A stretch of 50,860 nt of DNA from Verrucomicrobiota bacterium (lineage in GTDB: Bacteria > Verrucomicrobiota > Verrucomicrobiia > Limisphaerales > JAEYXS01). Position 1 is the stretch's first letter; the number at the start of each line of letters is the position of its first letter. Below the pieces are notes generated by a model, which saw only the letters and a list, made by a program, of their open reading frames with translations, did not search any database and had not been told where the DNA came from. Where the stretch lies: positions 1 to 50,860 of the forward strand of contig JAEYXS010000004.1 in assembly GCA_023431185.1 (NCBI GenBank), in the 5' to 3' direction. The position numbers and the translations under genes are program-made. Below are positions 27,181 through 36,713 of this stretch, in pieces.

Positions 27181-29088
27181 ATGCTTTTATCACCGATGAA
27201 GGAAGAGTCTTGTGCCTCCGAATCAGGGCAGAACTGGATGACAGCGAAGGAAGCCCTGCTCTGTCTGCGCAATGGCATGCGCGTCTTCATCGGGTCCGGC
27301 TGTGCCGCACCGCAACTGCTGGTGTCGGCTCTGGCAGATCGCGGACCGGAGGTCTATGACGTCGAAATCCTGCACATCCTCACGCATGGCAGCGCACCTT
27401 ACGCCAGCAAAGAATTGCTTGGGCATTTCCGCCACAACGCCTTCTTCATGGGTGGCAACGTGCGCGAGGCGGTGAATTCCGGTTATGCCGATTACACCCC
27501 TATTTTTCTGAGCGAGATCCCGGCCTTGTTCCGGCAGAAGCGCATCCATCTGGACGTGGCATTGGTGCAAGTGAGTCCGCCGGATGCGCATGGCTTTTGC
27601 AGCCTCGGTGTCTCGGTGGATGTGGTGAAGGCTGCTGTGGAAAGCGCGTGCCATGTCATCGCCGAGGTGAACCCGCGCATGCCGCGCACCTTGGGCGACA
27701 GCTTCGTGCACCTCTCGCAATTACACGCCTTGGTGGCGAGCGACCTGCCCATCTACGAGCACCTCTGCGCAGCGCCTTCGAGCGAATCCCTGCGCATCGG
27801 TGAATTCATCGCCTCCCTGATCGAGGACGGCTCCACCCTCCAGACCGGCATCGGCGAGATTCCCAGCGCCGTGATGGCTGCGCTGAAGGATAAGAAAGAT
27901 CTGGGCATGCACACGGAGATGTTCACGGAAGCCGTGGTGCCGCTCATCGAATCCGGCGTGATGAACTGCTCGAAGAAAACCCTGTTGCCGGGCAAGATCG
28001 TGGCCTCTTTCTGCTTCGGCGACCGCAAGCTCTACGATTACCTCAACGACAACCCGCTCTTTTCCTTTCATCCCACGGAGTTCACGAACGATCCCTGGCA
28101 GATCGCGCAGAACCGCCGCATGGTGTCCATCAGCTCCGCCATCGAGATCGATCTCACCGGCCAGATCTGCGCGGATTCGTTGGGGGAACAGTTTTACAGC
28201 GGCTTTGGCGGACAGGTGGATTTTATCCGTGGCGCTGCCCGTAGCGAGGAGGGCAAGCCCATCATCGCCCTGCCTTCCACTGCCAAGGGTGGCACGGTGT
28301 CACGCATCGCGGCCGCCCTGAAGCCGGGAGCCGGGGTGGTGACCACGCGCGCAGATGTGCATTACGTGGTGACGGAATATGGTGTCGCTTATCTGCACGG
28401 AAAAAGCGTGCGGGAGCGCACGCTGGCACTCATTAATATCGCGCACCCGAAATTTCGCGATGATCTGATGCAAGCCGCGCGCGAACGGCACTTGGTGCAT
28501 CCGAACCAGATCGCCTTGCCACCGCTCATGGCGCCCTATCCGCGCAAATACGAGACACGCCATCATTTCCGGGGCAAGCAGGATGTGCAATTTCGCCCCA
28601 TCCAGCCGACGGATGAGAGGCTGCTCAAGGAGTTCTTTTACTCACATTCGCCGGAGACCGTCATCCAACGTTACTTCACGCCCATCCGTCATCTGACCCA
28701 TGAGCAGGTGCAAAGGTTCGTGACGCTGGATTATGCGCAGGACATGGCCATCGTGGGCCTGGTGCCATACGAGGGCAGCGAACGCATCATCTGCGTGGGC
28801 CGTTATTTCTGCAATCGCGCGACGAATGAAGCCGAAGTGGCGGTGACCATCCATGAGGACTATCAACGACACGGTATCGGCACATGGTTGATGGAGTATC
28901 TTAAGGTCATCGCTGGCGAACATGGCATCACCGCTTTCACTGCCGATGTATTGGCGGAAAATCACGTCATGCTGCGGGTTTTCCAGAAGGTGGCGACGAA
29001 TCTGGAATCACGGCTGGAGGGGGGAGTGTACCATGTGCGCTTCAGGCTGACTGGCCACGCCCGTCAGGTGCCTGAACATGAGGGTTGA
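27181..29088 (+). CDS. Acetyl-CoA hydrolase/CoA-transferase fused to GNAT acetyltransferase
   Basis: Residues about 15-445 are a class I acetyl-CoA hydrolase/transferase: 'FIGSGCAAPQLLV', 'QVSPPDAHGFCSLGVSVDV', 'GIGEIPSAVM', and the late 'SSAIEIDLTGQICADSLG' and 'GFGGQVDFIRGA' motifs with the catalytic Glu. Residues about 475-630 are a GNAT domain ('VQFRPIQPTDERLLKEFFY', 'YQRHGIGTWLMEYLK'). The enzyme may move CoA between acetate and other acids; the GNAT part could acetylate proteins or act as an acetyl-CoA sensor. The fusion occurs in other bacteria. The start is uncertain between 27166 (TTG), 27181 and 27196. Confidence 0.88.
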   Translation: MLLSPMKEESCASESGQNWMTAKEALLCLRNGMRVFIGSGCAAPQLLVSALADRGPEVYDVEILHILTHGSAPYASKELLGHFRHNAFFMGGNVREAVNSGYADYTPIFLSEIPALFRQKRIHLDVALVQVSPPDAHGFCSLGVSVDVVKAAVESACHVIAEVNPRMPRTLGDSFVHLSQLHALVASDLPIYEHLCAAPSSESLRIGEFIASLIEDGSTLQTGIGEIPSAVMAALKDKKDLGMHTEMFTEAVVPLIESGVMNCSKKTLLPGKIVASFCFGDRKLYDYLNDNPLFSFHPTEFTNDPWQIAQNRRMVSISSAIEIDLTGQICADSLGEQFYSGFGGQVDFIRGAARSEEGKPIIALPSTAKGGTVSRIAAALKPGAGVVTTRADVHYVVTEYGVAYLHGKSVRERTLALINIAHPKFRDDLMQAARERHLVHPNQIALPPLMAPYPRKYETRHHFRGKQDVQFRPIQPTDERLLKEFFYSHSPETVIQRYFTPIRHLTHEQVQRFVTLDYAQDMAIVGLVPYEGSERIICVGRYFCNRATNEAEVAVTIHEDYQRHGIGTWLMEYLKVIAGEHGITAFTADVLAENHVMLRVFQKVATNLESRLEGGVYHVRFRLTGHARQVPEHEG

Positions 29089-29149
29089 AATATTATATCG
29101 GATGGCATCACACTAATCTTGTTTGGAGGCGTTTTTGTCCTCAGTCGTT

Positions 29150-31207
29150 ATGAATTCGCTGAAATCGTTTAGCCTGTTTATCCTGCTGCTGTTTTGCCTG
29201 AGCGTTCACTCCGCTCCTTTGGACCATTGGCATTGGGTGGCACCTTTGCCGCAGGGGAATTCTTTGCGTAACATCCAGTTCATCAATGGTCGATTTCTGG
29301 CGGTGGGTGAAGGCGGTGCGGTCATGCACTCCACGGATGCGGCTAACTGGACGGTAGCGCCCAAACCGGATGATATCACCTTGCTCTCTGCGGCTCATGG
29401 AAATGGCGTGTATGTGACGGGCGGAGCGTATGGCTTCATCTGGGTTTCCACTGATCTGGAGACTTGGACTCAGGCCAGCCCGACAGTGTTCACCGCCATC
29501 CGCAGCATCACGTATGGCAATGGCGCATTTGTGGCCGTGACGGATGGAGGGGAAGCGATCAAGTCAACCGATGGCACCTCGTGGACAAAGGTCCTTGGAC
29601 CGATGCTGATCGATTTCCGTTCGGTCCACTTCGCCCAAGGTCATTTCTGGATCGCCGGCGGAGACAGTGATGCATCCATCTACGAGATCGCCGAAGGGAC
29701 GCTGCTGAAATCTGCTGATGGAAACAACTGGCAGGTGGAAAAGGTGGGCAGTCGAAGCATGTTTACGCAAGTAATACAAGCCGGGGAGGAATTACTGGTG
29801 CTGGAACTCGCGGGTACCCTGCATATCCGCTCCGCCTCCGGCATGTGGCGGCACTATGCCACACCGGGATATCCCTTGGGTGCCGTGACATACGGCTCCG
29901 GGAAGTATCTCGTCCACAGTGTTCAAGGAAGTGGTATTTCCTATGCGGGACTGGTCTCCACCAACGGTTACCAATGGACCTTTGTGAACGGTATAGACTT
30001 TTACGATGTGCATTCTTCGGCGTACGGAAACGGATATTTTGTGCTGGCCGGCAATGGCGGGCAGTTATTGCGGTCAACGGACGGCGAAGCATATGAGCCA
30101 GCTATCGGCAATTCGCTTGCAGGAGGGATTTACGGACCTATGGCATTTGGAGACAATCGCCTGCTGTTGGCCGGTTACCGGTTCGGGGAAATCGGTTATG
30201 AAAGTGCCGTTCTCTCGCGGGAAGGGGAGCAAGGTGAGTTCACCATGTCGTTACCTGAAGGGCTAGGCGGGCTGCACCGGATCGAATGGGTGGAGGGAAA
30301 GTTTATGGCTACCACCGCCGGTCAAATCGGCATATCAGAGAATGGGACAGAGTGGGCAGTCACGGCGCTGCCAAGCGCTTTTGAATCGTCGGATATGTTG
30401 ATCGTGAATGACAAAATCATCGTGACCACCTACTCACATCCGTCGACGATCACGATCCTCTCGCTCGCTGGTGAGATACTTTCGCATAATACGTATCCTG
30501 ATTACAGCAACATTACGGAAATCGAATACGGTTTGGGCTCGTACTGGATGATCGGTGGTTACGGCAACCAGTTGTATAGATCTACGGATGCGGTCACATG
30601 GCAATTGGTAACTTCGGAAGTTCCCGTCACTGGCAAGTTTTCCGCCCAAGGGGGGCGACTGCTCATACTGGGTTATGGTGGAGTGTCAGCGACTTCGACC
30701 GACGGCCTGACCTGGCAATACGGTGCGACTGGCAGTGAAATGACCAATCCGCAGACGCTCCGCTACGTGCAGGGTAAGTATGTGGCGCTCCTTAATCCAT
30801 ACTACTCCTCAACGCCAATCATGAAAAGCCAACTGGTCTCTTCGAGTGACGGTCTGCACTGGCAAGTACATCCGTTATTCACCTTTCGTGGGAGCGATTT
30901 TGTCTATGGCAATGGCCGTTACTACGTTAGCGGCCAAGCGGGCAATAACAACGTGGTGATGGAGTCGGACTTCTCCGTCAGCTTGCAACTGACGCGGCAA
31001 ACAGACCCGAGCGTGATCATCGACGGCCCCAAGGAGAAATATTATCGCGTTATGCGGAGCGCTGCTTTGGGACCAACGGAGGATTGGGTGGAGATTGACC
31101 GTATTTTTGCGCCACAGATGCCGTATACCTATCAGGATTCCACGGCAACAGGGAGCGGGCCTTATTTTTATCGGGTGACTTTGGAGTCTGAGCCGGTCGA
31201 AGAATGA
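29150..31207 (+). CDS. Exported BNR/YCF48-like propeller protein
   Basis: The 685-residue protein has a signal peptide (SLFILLLFCLSVHS, cleavage near residue 21) and about ten repeats of the pattern 'YGNGxFVAVxxGGxxxxSTDGxxW', the Asp-box-like cadence of BNR/YCF48 propellers. The C-terminal 60 residues, 'KYYRVMRSAALG' to 'GSGPYFYRVTLE', resemble the small domain seen at the ends of exported verrucomicrobial proteins. It is probably extracellular or surface-bound, and its ligand is unknown. ATG 29150 is chosen over upstream codons because the signal peptide starts there. It is convergent with nhaC, 6 bp apart. Confidence 0.8.
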   Translation: MNSLKSFSLFILLLFCLSVHSAPLDHWHWVAPLPQGNSLRNIQFINGRFLAVGEGGAVMHSTDAANWTVAPKPDDITLLSAAHGNGVYVTGGAYGFIWVSTDLETWTQASPTVFTAIRSITYGNGAFVAVTDGGEAIKSTDGTSWTKVLGPMLIDFRSVHFAQGHFWIAGGDSDASIYEIAEGTLLKSADGNNWQVEKVGSRSMFTQVIQAGEELLVLELAGTLHIRSASGMWRHYATPGYPLGAVTYGSGKYLVHSVQGSGISYAGLVSTNGYQWTFVNGIDFYDVHSSAYGNGYFVLAGNGGQLLRSTDGEAYEPAIGNSLAGGIYGPMAFGDNRLLLAGYRFGEIGYESAVLSREGEQGEFTMSLPEGLGGLHRIEWVEGKFMATTAGQIGISENGTEWAVTALPSAFESSDMLIVNDKIIVTTYSHPSTITILSLAGEILSHNTYPDYSNITEIEYGLGSYWMIGGYGNQLYRSTDAVTWQLVTSEVPVTGKFSAQGGRLLILGYGGVSATSTDGLTWQYGATGSEMTNPQTLRYVQGKYVALLNPYYSSTPIMKSQLVSSSDGLHWQVHPLFTFRGSDFVYGNGRYYVSGQAGNNNVVMESDFSVSLQLTRQTDPSVIIDGPKEKYYRVMRSAALGPTEDWVEIDRIFAPQMPYTYQDSTATGSGPYFYRVTLESEPVEE

Positions 31208-31213
31208 TGCGGT

Positions 31214-32830
31214 TCAATTCGTTTTCTGCCCTTTGAAGCGCAATACCGCCCAGCATACAGCCGCCCCCAAAGGCAACGCCACCCACGACGTCAGTCCGAA
31301 GCCGGTCGGCAGATAGCCCAGCAGTAACGCGATGCCTGCAGCCAGAAGCGCATACGGCATCTGGGTGCGCACATGTTCCATCGCATCACAATCACTGGCG
31401 AAGGCGGAGACGATGGTCGTGTCACTGATGGGGGAGCAATGATCGCCGAAGACCGCTCCCGCAAGCACAGCTCCGATCGTCACCACGACCACCGGCGCAT
31501 CCGGTGAACCGCCGCCCAAGGTCACGGCAAGCGGGATGGAGAGCGGCATCACAAGAGCCATGGTGCCCCATGAGGTGCCGGTGCTGAAGGAGATGAGTGC
31601 AGCGGTAAGGAACACCACCCCAGGCAACAAGCCCGCCGGCATCCTGTCACTGAGCAGATTCGAGAGGAACTTGGCGGCACCTAAGTCTTTGATGACACTG
31701 TTCAACACCCACGCGAAAACCAGGATCAGCGTGGGCAGGAAGAGGTGTTTCATGCCCTCGAAGAAGGCGTGCAGGACACCTTCGCGCAGCTCTTCCGTGG
31801 GACGGACGGAGGAGAGGATCATGGTGAGCAGGCAGGTGAAGGCGGTGACCCAGACGAAGACGATGGCGGCATCCGCCGCACCCAGGGCGGTGATGAGGCT
31901 GGCGACCGTGAAAGCGCGTTCCAAGCCGCCGCCATTGATGAACAGTCCGAGGAAGACGCCCACGACCAGCACCACGATAGGAATGAGCGCGAGGTGGATG
32001 CGGGAACATTCTTTGGGCTTGGGGGCAGATGTTGGTTCGGGTTCCGGCGGAGGTGCAGCGGCGGCGGCTTCGCGTTCGGCTTTCACCATCGGGCCGAGGT
32101 CGCGGCCGAGCCAGATGACGAGGAACACCAGGAGCAGCAGGAACCAGTTGTAAAAACGGAAGGGCAGACTTTGCACGAGCAAGGTGAAGGCGGCAGGAAT
32201 CTGTTCGGCGACCAGGTTCGGGGTCTGTTCAAAGCCCTGTTTGATCACGGAGAGTTCATACGCCACCCAGGTGGAGATGAGCGCGAGACCGGCGATGGGC
32301 GAGGAAGTGGAATCCACGATGAAGGCCAGCTTCGCACGCGACATGCGAGCGCGGTCCGTGATGGGGCGCATGGCTTTGCCGACGAGCATCGAATTTGCCA
32401 GGCCGTCGATGAAGATCACCCAGCCCAGGAAGTAAGCGCCCAGGCCCGCTTTGCGTTTGCTGTGGGCGCGGCCAAGGAACCATTCGGCGAGCGCCTTTGT
32501 GCCGCCATTCCGTTGTAGCAGTTCCACTAAGCCACCCATGAGCAGGGTGAAGATGAGCACGTTCAGGTTCCACGGATCTTTGAGCGAATTGATGAGGTGC
32601 TTGGAGAACAGCTCCAGAAAAGCAGTGCCGGGATTGCCGCCGTGCAGCAAGAGCGTGCCGGCCAAGGCCCCGGTGAACAGGGAGACATAGATGTTCCGCG
32701 TGAGAAAAGCGAGGCCGATGGCCAAGATGCTGGGCCAGAGGCTGGCGAGGGAGTTGCGCGTATCCGGCAGCAGGAGCCAGAGAAAGGTCAGCAGAAACGC
32801 CACCCACGAGATGAGCGTCTCGCGTTTCAT
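31214..32830 (-). CDS. nhaC: NhaC-family Na+/H+ antiporter
   Basis: The 538-residue inner-membrane protein shows about twelve hydrophobic segments and the NhaC/YqkI signatures 'FIDGLANSMLVGKAMRPITD', 'AFIVDSTSSPIAGLALISTW', 'SFSTGTSWGTMALVMPL' and 'GAVFGDHCSPISDTTIVSAF'. It exchanges sodium for protons, or possibly transports small organic acids as some relatives do. A Pro/Ala/Glu-rich cytosolic loop (about 275-300) splits the halves. Family similarity begins at MKRETLISWVAF (ATG 32830), leaving 2 bp after the upstream gene. It ends a three-gene run with a membrane protein and a LamG lipoprotein. Confidence 0.9.
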   Translation of the reverse strand: MKRETLISWVAFLLTFLWLLLPDTRNSLASLWPSILAIGLAFLTRNIYVSLFTGALAGTLLLHGGNPGTAFLELFSKHLINSLKDPWNLNVLIFTLLMGGLVELLQRNGGTKALAEWFLGRAHSKRKAGLGAYFLGWVIFIDGLANSMLVGKAMRPITDRARMSRAKLAFIVDSTSSPIAGLALISTWVAYELSVIKQGFEQTPNLVAEQIPAAFTLLVQSLPFRFYNWFLLLLVFLVIWLGRDLGPMVKAEREAAAAAPPPEPEPTSAPKPKECSRIHLALIPIVVLVVGVFLGLFINGGGLERAFTVASLITALGAADAAIVFVWVTAFTCLLTMILSSVRPTEELREGVLHAFFEGMKHLFLPTLILVFAWVLNSVIKDLGAAKFLSNLLSDRMPAGLLPGVVFLTAALISFSTGTSWGTMALVMPLSIPLAVTLGGGSPDAPVVVVTIGAVLAGAVFGDHCSPISDTTIVSAFASDCDAMEHVRTQMPYALLAAGIALLLGYLPTGFGLTSWVALPLGAAVCWAVLRFKGQKTN

Positions 32831-32832
32831 GC

Positions 32833-33186
32833 TCAGGCGGCTGGAGCAGGCTGGCGCAGACACCAAGAACGGTAAGCTCCGATCACGATTGCAAACGCCA
32901 CCGCACACCCATAGAAGCCATAGCCCTGGTGCAACGGAAGGAGGGTCGCCTCCAACAGCACGTCCAGCAGGACCACCGTATGGGCGATGAAATCAACGCG
33001 GTTCGCGAAATAACCGCGCAAGGCGGCATAAAGCGAGATGCTTCCCAAGATCAGGGACACCACCAAACCGGAGACGATCACCCCCATGCGGTCCAGATGC
33101 AGCCACATGTGAAAAACCCCCAAGTACGCTGCCAGCAGCACGATACTGTAGTTCCAGTGTTGCCAGAAACGTAACATAGCGATCAT
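32833..33186 (-). CDS. Small four-helix membrane protein
   Basis: The 117 residues contain about four membrane helices (about 12-30, 34-56, 65-82 and 88-107) with short loops and no recognisable motif. The start overlaps the LamG gene end by 4 bp (ATGA) and the stop is 2 bp before nhaC, so it is probably translated from the same message. It could assist the antiporter or be unrelated. Confidence 0.65.
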   Translation of the reverse strand: MIAMLRFWQHWNYSIVLLAAYLGVFHMWLHLDRMGVIVSGLVVSLILGSISLYAALRGYFANRVDFIAHTVVLLDVLLEATLLPLHQGYGFYGCAVAFAIVIGAYRSWCLRQPAPAA

Positions 33187-34196
33187 TTAAACGTGTTGTC
33201 TTTCGTCAGCCACTTGCGCGGCCCGATGAACGGCAGGTCCGAGTGGCGATAGAGCAGGTCTTTCGCGCCGTTCGGGAGATGATACATCATTTTTACTTCC
33301 TGCGCACTCAAGGCTCGGTCAAAGAGCACAATCTCATCGAGGAAACCGACGTAGGCGAGGCCCAGATTCAACGCGCTTTGGGCGGGGTCCCAATACAGGT
33401 AGTTGTTGAAGCCCGTGAACGAGCCCTTCAATTCGCCGTCCATGTAGAGCTTGCCGATGCCATCTTTGCGGCCAGTGTTTGCGTGCTCGAACGTGAAGAC
33501 CACGTGCGTCCATTTCTCGCGGCTGAAAGCAGGTTTCTCCACCTGGATCAAGGGGCGTTGCGCTACCGGGATCTCCTCCCACTTGCGATTGTCCGGATTC
33601 CACAGTTTATGCCGGGCCATGATGGCGTAGCGGAAGTGGCGGGGTGTCTCGTCCTTGCTGAACTCGACGAACATCGCACCTTCCGTCCAGGTCTGGGCCA
33701 CGTATTGCACGGGATCGCAATAGCCCGGCTCCAGGTCCTTGTCGGGGTCCAGGCGCATCCAGAAGGAGGCGGTGCCGTTCCACGCGGTATTGGTGGTGTA
33801 ATTGATATTGGTCTGCCCCTTGTAGAAGACCACCGGGTTCATCTTCTTGGTGAACTCCAGCGCGGCCCCGAAGCGGCCCGCACCTTCCGTGCGCTTCACC
33901 AGTTCGCCTTCCGGCAGGCCGGGTATGGCATTCGTCGCGCGGCTGCGGCTGTTGGCGGCGTGGTAGAGCTTGGCATCGCCCTTGGCGAATTCGGCGTCCA
34001 GGCCTTTATCAAAGGTGGTGGCAAAGGTCATGGCCTCGCGCAAGGGCATGAGCGGGTCGGGCGAACCGGCGGCGGCGCGCAAAGCGCGTTCGGAATGGCG
34101 GGTGCCCGCCTGTTTGGGACCGGCGCAACCGATGGTAAGGAGCGCGGCGCAAGCGAGCGTCAAAACCGGGCGGAAAGTGTGGAACCATGTATCCAT
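33183..34196 (-). CDS. LamG-domain lipoprotein
   Basis: The 337-residue product starts with a lipoprotein-type signal peptide ending in LLTIGC (Cys24), then a linker, then a concanavalin/LamG-like jelly roll (about 75-300): 'ATFDKGLDAEFAKGDAKLY', 'NGTASFWMRLDPD', 'KWTHVVFTFEHANTG', 'GKLYMDGELKGSFTG' and 'GFLDEIVLFDRALSAQEV'. Such domains bind glycans or calcium at the cell surface. ATG 34196 is preferred to the frame opening at 34223 because the signal peptide begins there. It is first in the run with the small membrane protein and nhaC. Confidence 0.8.
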   Translation of the reverse strand: MDTWFHTFRPVLTLACAALLTIGCAGPKQAGTRHSERALRAAAGSPDPLMPLREAMTFATTFDKGLDAEFAKGDAKLYHAANSRSRATNAIPGLPEGELVKRTEGAGRFGAALEFTKKMNPVVFYKGQTNINYTTNTAWNGTASFWMRLDPDKDLEPGYCDPVQYVAQTWTEGAMFVEFSKDETPRHFRYAIMARHKLWNPDNRKWEEIPVAQRPLIQVEKPAFSREKWTHVVFTFEHANTGRKDGIGKLYMDGELKGSFTGFNNYLYWDPAQSALNLGLAYVGFLDEIVLFDRALSAQEVKMMYHLPNGAKDLLYRHSDLPFIGPRKWLTKDNTFK

Positions 34197-34360
34197 ATGC
34201 TGATATGCCTCCATAAATGCCACGGTTTGAATCCAGATTCAACCGCCATTAACGGAAATGACCGCCCCAAACCAAACAGGAAACCTCGAAGCCGGTATCC
34301 TTCACCCCCCGATTTTCCGCTTTACCCAAGGCAAAGATTTCATGGCATAGTGGGGTGGCC

Positions 34361-35473
34361 ATGTTTGCGCTGGGCACATTGTCGTTGAAGTCGAATCTCT
34401 TTCTGTCGCCGCTGGCGGGTTATACGAACCTGCCCTTCCGGTTGACGGTCCGGGAGGTCGGCGGCATTGACCTGGCCACGACGGACCTCGTCAACGCCCG
34501 TTCCCTGCTGGAGAAGAACGCCAAGGCCTTCAAGCTCATCGAGACCTGTCTGGAGGATAAACCGCTCGCCGTACAGCTCTTCGGCAGTGTGCCGGAGGAG
34601 ATGCGCGATGCGGCGGTCTTCCTGGCATCCATCGGCGTCGCCTCCGTGGACATCAACATGGGTTGCCCCGTGAAGAAGGTCACCCGCGTGGGCGGCGGCT
34701 CCGCGATGATGACGGAACTGGACAAGACCGCCGCACTCGTGAAGGGCATGGTGGATGCGGTGAAGATTCCCATCACCGCGAAGATGCGCCTCGGCTGGGA
34801 TGATGAGAACATCACCGCCCCGGACCTGGTGCGCGCACTGGAAGATGTGGGCGTCGCGGGGATCTTCGTGCATGGCCGCACGCGCGAGCAGGGGTTCAGC
34901 GGCACGGTGAATCTCGCGGGCATCCGCAAAGTGGTGCAGGCTGCGAAGCGCATCCCGGTCATCGGCAACGGCGACGTGACCACGCCGCAAGCAGCCAAGA
35001 TGATGATTGATGAGACCGGCTGCGCAGGCGTGAGTGTGGGCCGCGGCGCATTCTACAATCCTTGGATCTTTGCGCACACCCGGCATTACCTCGATACCGG
35101 TGTGCTGCTGCCCGAGCCGACGTTTGATGAGCGGGTGAACGTGATGTCACGGCATCTGGACCGCATGATCGAAGTCTTTGGCGAGGAACACGGCTGTCGC
35201 ATGTTCCGCAAAGTGGCTCCGTGGTACAGCAAGCGCTTCGGTCCCGTGCACGTCTTCAACAAGCGCGTAGTGCTGCTCACCTCACGCGCGCAGTATTACG
35301 AGATCCTCGACGAGTATCGCACATGGCGGCAGCAGTTCCTGGATGAGAACGGGGAACTGAAAGCGCAATATCAACCGCCACCGATGATCGCATCCTTCAT
35401 GCAAGAGAGCGAACCGGGCGTGACGCAGCGTCAGGCGATTCCGGTGCCGAAGGGGCCGGTCGAGGTGTGGTGA
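34361..35473 (+). CDS. dusB: tRNA-dihydrouridine synthase
   Basis: Dus enzymes reduce uridines in tRNA using FMN and NADPH. The 370 residues hold the family marks: 'NLFLSPLAGYTNLPFR' at the N-terminus, the catalytic Cys102 in DINMGCPVKKV, 'ITAKMRLGW', 'FVHGRTREQGFSG', 'VIGNGDV' and 'GVSVGRGAFYNPWIF'. The helical tRNA-binding domain follows, with about 40 extra C-terminal residues. ATG 34361 is preferred over the in-frame GTG two codons earlier. The DusB subgroup is most likely from the N-terminal pattern, but the paralogue cannot be fixed. Intergenic hairpin repeats follow the gene. Confidence 0.9.
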   Translation: MFALGTLSLKSNLFLSPLAGYTNLPFRLTVREVGGIDLATTDLVNARSLLEKNAKAFKLIETCLEDKPLAVQLFGSVPEEMRDAAVFLASIGVASVDINMGCPVKKVTRVGGGSAMMTELDKTAALVKGMVDAVKIPITAKMRLGWDDENITAPDLVRALEDVGVAGIFVHGRTREQGFSGTVNLAGIRKVVQAAKRIPVIGNGDVTTPQAAKMMIDETGCAGVSVGRGAFYNPWIFAHTRHYLDTGVLLPEPTFDERVNVMSRHLDRMIEVFGEEHGCRMFRKVAPWYSKRFGPVHVFNKRVVLLTSRAQYYEILDEYRTWRQQFLDENGELKAQYQPPPMIASFMQESEPGVTQRQAIPVPKGPVEVW

Positions 35474-35505
35474 GTTGGCATGTCCGTCGCATTCGTGTTA
35501 GGTAG

Positions 35506-35527
35506 GGCCCGCAGTCCTCTGCGGGCC
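35506..35527. repeat. Perfect 9-bp hairpin, TCCT loop
   Basis: GGCCCGCAG-TCCT-CTGCGGGCC folds perfectly. No T-tract follows on the plus strand, so it is not a typical terminator, although it sits 32 bp after the Dus gene. A second hairpin with complementary loop AGGA lies 132 bp downstream, and a GGTAGGG lead-in like the one here also occurs at about 10671. Confidence 0.55.
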
Positions 35528-35659
35528 GCCGCCGAAGCAGGTGAGGTTCGATGACCCGTGATTCGCTGACGTCAACAACCTCGCCAACTCTCTTTTAAAG
35601 AAGCAAGACTCTAACCGTCATTCTGCCTTCGGTGATTGAATGTCACAGGCTTCGTGAGC

Positions 35660-35681
35660 GGACGGCTGAGGACAGCCGTCC
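35660..35681. repeat. Perfect 9-bp hairpin, AGGA loop
   Basis: GGACGGCTG-AGGA-CAGCCGTCC is a perfect stem in the gap between the convergent Dus and HEAT genes. Same stem length and loop length as the hairpin at 35506-35527, but different stem sequence, suggesting two members of an intergenic hairpin class. Confidence 0.55.
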
Positions 35682-35694
35682 CCACCGTGCCTGT

Positions 35695-36684
35695 TTACGG
35701 TGCATTTTGGCGCGCCTCGGGGTCAATCTCTTGAATTACCTGTATAACATATCTGATTTCGGATTCATTGGTCAAAGTCCCCATAAAGTCGCGCAATATT
35801 GGCGCTGCTGATCTTGCGTTAGTACCGACCTGCTCAAGGAAGCAAATATCTGAAAAACTTTTAACGAAATCACCCGCTGCTAGCCCGTTCGTAAATAGTC
35901 CCAATTCCGGTCCCGGTCCATTGATCCGAAGGATAGCCCTGGCCAGATGATGATTTTCACCTTGGTTAGTTGCAGCCGGATTGGCAAATCGTTTTTGCAA
36001 CTCCGGCAGGACTGACTTTGCCGCAGGACCAAATTTGCCCAAGGCATCAATATGGAGCTTCCGTTGATAAGATTCCCAATTGGTGGAGAGCAGCGAAAGA
36101 TGAATGACAGGAACCACCAAATCAGGTTGTTGCCGGATGCTGCCAAGTAAGGAGACCATATTGCACGCCTCTACAGGATTTGAGGATTTGAGATGCTTCA
36201 CAATCTCGGGAATCAGAGGCTCACATTGTCCGCCAAGCAAATGTAACGTTGAGAGGGCCTTTAAGTGCCGCTGTCTCTCATGGCTGGTCTCAAACTGATA
36301 ACCGGAACCAAAGAAACGGTGTTTCTTCTCCATGATCCATGCCGTGACCACCGAGTCATTGCGGCGGTATTCGCCCCACAGATACCAAACTGCATTGGTC
36401 CCCAAGTTTGTGCAAACTTCAACTCTTTGCGGTTCGGGCATCTCCGAATTGCGATACTTCCAATCGGCAAACCACTCCTCCACCGTTTTCCCTTCATACT
36501 TCGGCTGCATCGCCCGGTGAATCATTTTGCCGCCCATCACTATCGCCAGTAACAACACCGCACCAAACAGCCACCGCGAACGTAGCATTCCGCGCAGGCC
36601 ATTCTTGCGTTGCGAATCGTTATTGTTCGTCTCCGGGTTCAAAGACTCCTTTGTCTGGGTTGATGCACCAGAACATAGCCTCAC
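35695..36684 (-). CDS. Membrane-anchored HEAT-repeat protein
   Basis: The 329-residue product has a single membrane helix (about 39-55) after a polar N-terminus, then 'YEGKTVEEWFADW', a short motif I associate with verrucomicrobial HEAT-type proteins. It continues with helical repeats such as 'IVKHLKSSNPVEACNMVSLL' and 'ALGKFGPAAKSVLPELQKRF'. The helical solenoid probably mediates protein contacts on the periplasmic side. The start is uncertain: GTG 36684 opens the frame, and ATG 36588 would begin just before the membrane helix. The local composition is more AT-rich than in neighbouring genes. Confidence 0.65.
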   Translation of the reverse strand: MRLCSGASTQTKESLNPETNNNDSQRKNGLRGMLRSRWLFGAVLLLAIVMGGKMIHRAMQPKYEGKTVEEWFADWKYRNSEMPEPQRVEVCTNLGTNAVWYLWGEYRRNDSVVTAWIMEKKHRFFGSGYQFETSHERQRHLKALSTLHLLGGQCEPLIPEIVKHLKSSNPVEACNMVSLLGSIRQQPDLVVPVIHLSLLSTNWESYQRKLHIDALGKFGPAAKSVLPELQKRFANPAATNQGENHHLARAILRINGPGPELGLFTNGLAAGDFVKSFSDICFLEQVGTNARSAAPILRDFMGTLTNESEIRYVIQVIQEIDPEARQNAP

Positions 36685-36713
36685 GCCCTACCCACATCAA
36701 AGTTTTCATTCAC

